Shown here piece by piece: positions 61,536 to 64,000 of a stretch of DNA of 64,000 bases. The notes beneath the pieces are model-generated. The model was given only the letters and a program-made list of their open reading frames with translations, was not told where the DNA came from and did no database searches. The DNA is taken from the NCBI RefSeq assembly GCF_964355755.1, contig NC_092677.1, forward strand, positions 23,346,101 to 23,410,100, written 5' to 3'. The stretch's first letter is position 1. The number at the start of each line of letters is the position of its first letter. The translations under genes were made by a program, and so were the position numbers. This stretch comes from Antedon mediterranea. Taxonomy: Eukaryota > Echinodermata > Crinoidea > Comatulida > Antedonidae.

Positions 61536-62322
61536 GTAAGTTTGAATTTCTTTCGTCTTGCCTTTATACTCGTTAATATTTACTACACGTGTATAATATA
61601 CAGTATTAGGGCAATTTAAGGAGTATGAATTGTAAATAAAACTGAAATTGTAAACCGCAAATTCTTGATGAGCGAGGATGAACTAATAATATGTATTTTT
61701 GTACTATACTTAGGCCTACAAAACTCCGAACGTTCACTTTCTAAAAATTTATTTTGATCATGTCACTTATTGCCAATTGTTTGCACGCACCCTTTGTGAA
61801 ATTGAATAGTTATATAGTAGGATTGCCATATAATGTGGGGCTTTTGGTTAATATTTGTCTTCTTTTTACCCAGATCCTGCCGTGGTAAAGGGATTGTCTG
61901 TCAATAAAACATCGGAAGATGGGGTAATTCGGGACATTTATGATGGAGAAATATATAAACGCCGAAATACTTCAACGGACACATTGTTGCTAACATTAAC
62001 TTGGCATTTTGACGGTGTGAGTGTATCCAAAAGTTCGAAGCAGTCGATTTGGCCTCTTCATGCGGTCATAAATGAACTGCCACCAAAAAGAAGGTAGATT
62101 TTTGTGGGCTTTTTTATTCACTCACTCTCCCCTTTACCGCTGGACCACTGTTCCTCATGTAACCGCATTTTAAAACTTAGATTAACTATTTTGATGTTTA
62201 ATGTTACAGGTTCAATAAGAATCGTATTCTTATGTTTGGCCTATGGTCTGGAGACAGTAAGCCTCAAATGCCATCGTTCATGATACCATTGACGCCCATT
62301 ATTAACGATCTGTATAACAATG
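61100..62322 (+). CDS. CACTA/Tnp2-type transposase-like protein, 5' part, three exons seen
   Basis: Exons 61100-61535, 61874-62093 and 62210-62322 (256 codons) with GT-AG borders and matching phase. Features: a possible zinc-binding motif CSHCGYLSEDGMDATSCSMC (C-x2-C, 13 residues, C-x2-C) near residues 100-120, then WHFDGVSVSKSSKQSIWPLH followed by INELPPKR, and ILMFGLWSGDSKPQMPSFM. The D-G-x-x-x-x-x-SSK-x-S-x-WP-x-x-x-x-INELP and GLW-G-x-x-KP pattern is typical of transposase-domain proteins of the CACTA (EnSpm) type in animal genomes. The next exons (the catalytic core) were not found before 64,000. No terminal repeats were recognised. It may be an old transposon copy or a domesticated gene; the clean introns and intact frame show recent constraint or recent insertion. 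Confidence 0.65.
61874..62093 (+). CDS. Transposase-like exon 2
   Basis: Starts after TTACCCAG; encodes DPAVVKGLSVNKTSEDG, then LTWHFDGVSVSKSSKQSIWP. Donor AAG|GTAGAT. Confidence 0.7.
62210..62322 (+). CDS. Transposase-like exon 3
   Basis: Starts after TTACAG; encodes FNKNRILMFGLWSGDSKPQM and then PSFMIPLTPIINDLYNN. Donor ATG|GTAAGA; continues beyond. Confidence 0.65.
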
Positions 62323-64000
62323 GTAAGAAATATAATTTGTTGTAATGTTTACGTTTCTTTCTCTTAATTTACGAGTTTGCGCCAGTGTTGGTCAAACATT
62401 GTATTTGTAACGTGTTGTTCCAATAATCAAAATATTAGAAAGCAGAAAAGGTGTTCGTTTACCACGGACTAACACTTTATAGGCCTACTGTATTAATTAG
62501 GTTAGTGGCCGGAACTAAACACCGTAGCGTAGGGATGATTTCCGGACACCATGTTATTTATTTAAGCCTATTAAATTCCTAGAAATGCATATCGGTCCGT
62601 GGAGATCGGTCCATGAACTATTTTCCACTATTATATGTTCGCGCAACTCAAAAGCGTCAGCTTATACGCATGCGTATTCATTTTCCAATTTCCAAATCCC
62701 ACTCTTAGGAGGCATGCGTCGTGTAAGCTGAGCTGAGGTGGTGAGGTGATGATTCGCGCAGCGCAAACAAATTCGCCTTTCCGATTTTTCGGAACATGAA
62801 TACGCAATACTGTAGTATAAAACCTTGCGCCTACATTGCTGGTTTGCTTATCGTTTCCAGCAAATTTTGTCAAATCGTATAACATATGACCGGAGTGGGG
62901 GTTTGGGGTGTAGACTTCCTCCAAGTGTTAGAACGAAGACGACTAACAGATAACATTAATAATAATAGTTAGGCTAGACTAGAGGCCCTCCATCGGCCCT
63001 ACTTTGTCTCTACGTTCTGAACTAGGCCTACACTCTTTTTGGCCCTAGACTAGTCACTAGTGGTGGTGTATGTAAGCTAGTGTTTTAGTGCGACTAGGCC
63101 TATGTTAGACAAGTAACTAACTAAAGTAATAATTAATATAGTATAACCTAGCTAGGCCTAGGCCTAGATATAGAGACAGCATAAAACAAAGAAGGTGGTA
63201 TAAAATTACAAATATCTATGATTATTTAGTATAGTAGCATGTATTTTGAAGTTGATTCTTTTTAGTGGTTTAACACAGTGTAAACTATAGGTAGGGATAC
63301 CGAGAGCTGACTCCATTTTCATTACCACGATTAAACAGCGCGCACGTTACTATGCGCGCAATGTCATTGACGCGGTGTTTTTTTACTTTGGTAAACACTT
63401 TTTATTAGGTAATTGTTCTGAAAATAAATAAATTATAAATATATCCTTTTGAGTATATATTTATTTACCTATTATTCTATAAGATCAAGTATTTTTTATT
63501 TCCATTTCATTCAACCAAAAATGTGAATATAGTGGTTAAAAGATCGTTATCGCCTAGCGCGTATAGCTTTTGTTTACTACGAAACCCTCGGAAGGCTCAA
63601 TGACCTACCATTTCAACCTTATTTTTGTAGTTGAGCCTCTTATGACCTCAAAATGTTTTTTATTCCTACACCAAGATAATATAGTTCCACATACCATGTG
63701 CTTGTTACTAAGAAAAATATTAATTTTAACTGCTAAAAAAACAATTTTATCCCGATATGAGGCCTTTATGATTCGAATATTTCATAGTAACAACCCATAT
63801 ACCATAAAAAATATCCGTTTAGTCCATTTTTTAAATAATTTTTGAAAAATTCCGAGGGGCTCAACTACAAAAACGCCATTTTATGGTATGATGTCATCGC
63901 AAGCCAATCAAACCTCCGCTCCGCAAGTCCCACGGTTGAACGATTTTGGATTCTCGCCCTTTGATTGGTTGACGCCATTCAACACACAGCGGAATAATTT
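62323..64000. other. Right end of the window, no further exon found
   Basis: Contains AGGCCTA-rich sequence (63.0-63.17 kb) and an inverted pair TTTTTGTAGTTGAGCC / GGCTCAACTACAAAAA (63624 and 63856). A second inverted pair, GCCAATCAAA / TTTGATTGGT, lies near 63903 and 63960. The last holds two facing CCAAT boxes. Confidence 0.5.

Noticed and set aside
62631-62924. 97-codon minus-strand frame as a kinesin exon
   Set aside because: No kinesin motif and no good splice sites in phase; composition looks random.

Overview
The window is eukaryotic nuclear DNA, very AT-rich, with short coding exons separated by long introns full of small transposons, tRNA-derived SINEs, LINE tails and minisatellites. 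The gene set, the abundance of short AGGCCTA-type palindromes and the mixture of tandem Helitron-like elements, piggyBac-like MITEs and SINEs fit a marine invertebrate. A deuterostome such as an echinoderm is my best guess, but the sequence itself does not prove it. I could run no alignment; exon calls rest on conserved protein sequence, GT-AG (or AT-AC) junctions and reading-phase continuity across every junction.

Layout. (1) 1-23,050, minus strand: the 5' two thirds of AP1G1 (gamma-adaptin, AP-1 clathrin adaptor). Eleven coding exons give the first 499 residues, plus a probable 5' exon at 22,975-23,047; the hinge and ear exons lie beyond the left edge. Its introns hold a tandem array of three Helitron-like units (3,660-7,838), piggyBac-like MITEs, a Harbinger-like element nested in another MITE, and a 33-bp minisatellite. 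(2) 23,050-27,238: intergenic, with the probable AP1G1 promoter near 23.6-24.0 kb. (3) 27,239-38,694, minus strand: a complete E2F4/5-type transcription factor in seven coding exons (312 residues), ending in a canonical pocket-protein-binding peptide and containing a U12-type AT-AC intron. (4) 38,695-42,043: intergenic, with low-complexity CATAC-type repeats. (5) 42,044-57,806, minus strand: thirteen exons (672 residues) of a KIF28/KLP6-type kinesin, from the segment before the FHA domain to the stop codon. The motor domain is not visible and must lie to the right of the window, or be missing. The gene ends in a CaaX box and contains a five-fold tandem duplication of a 5' splice site. (6) 57,807-61,099: repeats, an unusual array of CGTATACG palindromes and a perfect hairpin. 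(7) 61,100-62,322 and beyond, plus strand: a multi-exon gene resembling animal CACTA/Tnp2-type transposase proteins, open at its 3' side.

The three host genes lie head-to-tail on the minus strand and share no pathway: AP1G1 in membrane traffic, E2F4/5 in cell-cycle transcription and KIF28 in microtubule transport. The points most worth checking are the tandem splice-donor array and CaaX terminus of the kinesin gene, the AT-AC intron of the E2F gene, an in-frame upstream ATG that would extend AP1G1, the head-to-tail Helitron array, and the CGTATACG palindrome cluster.
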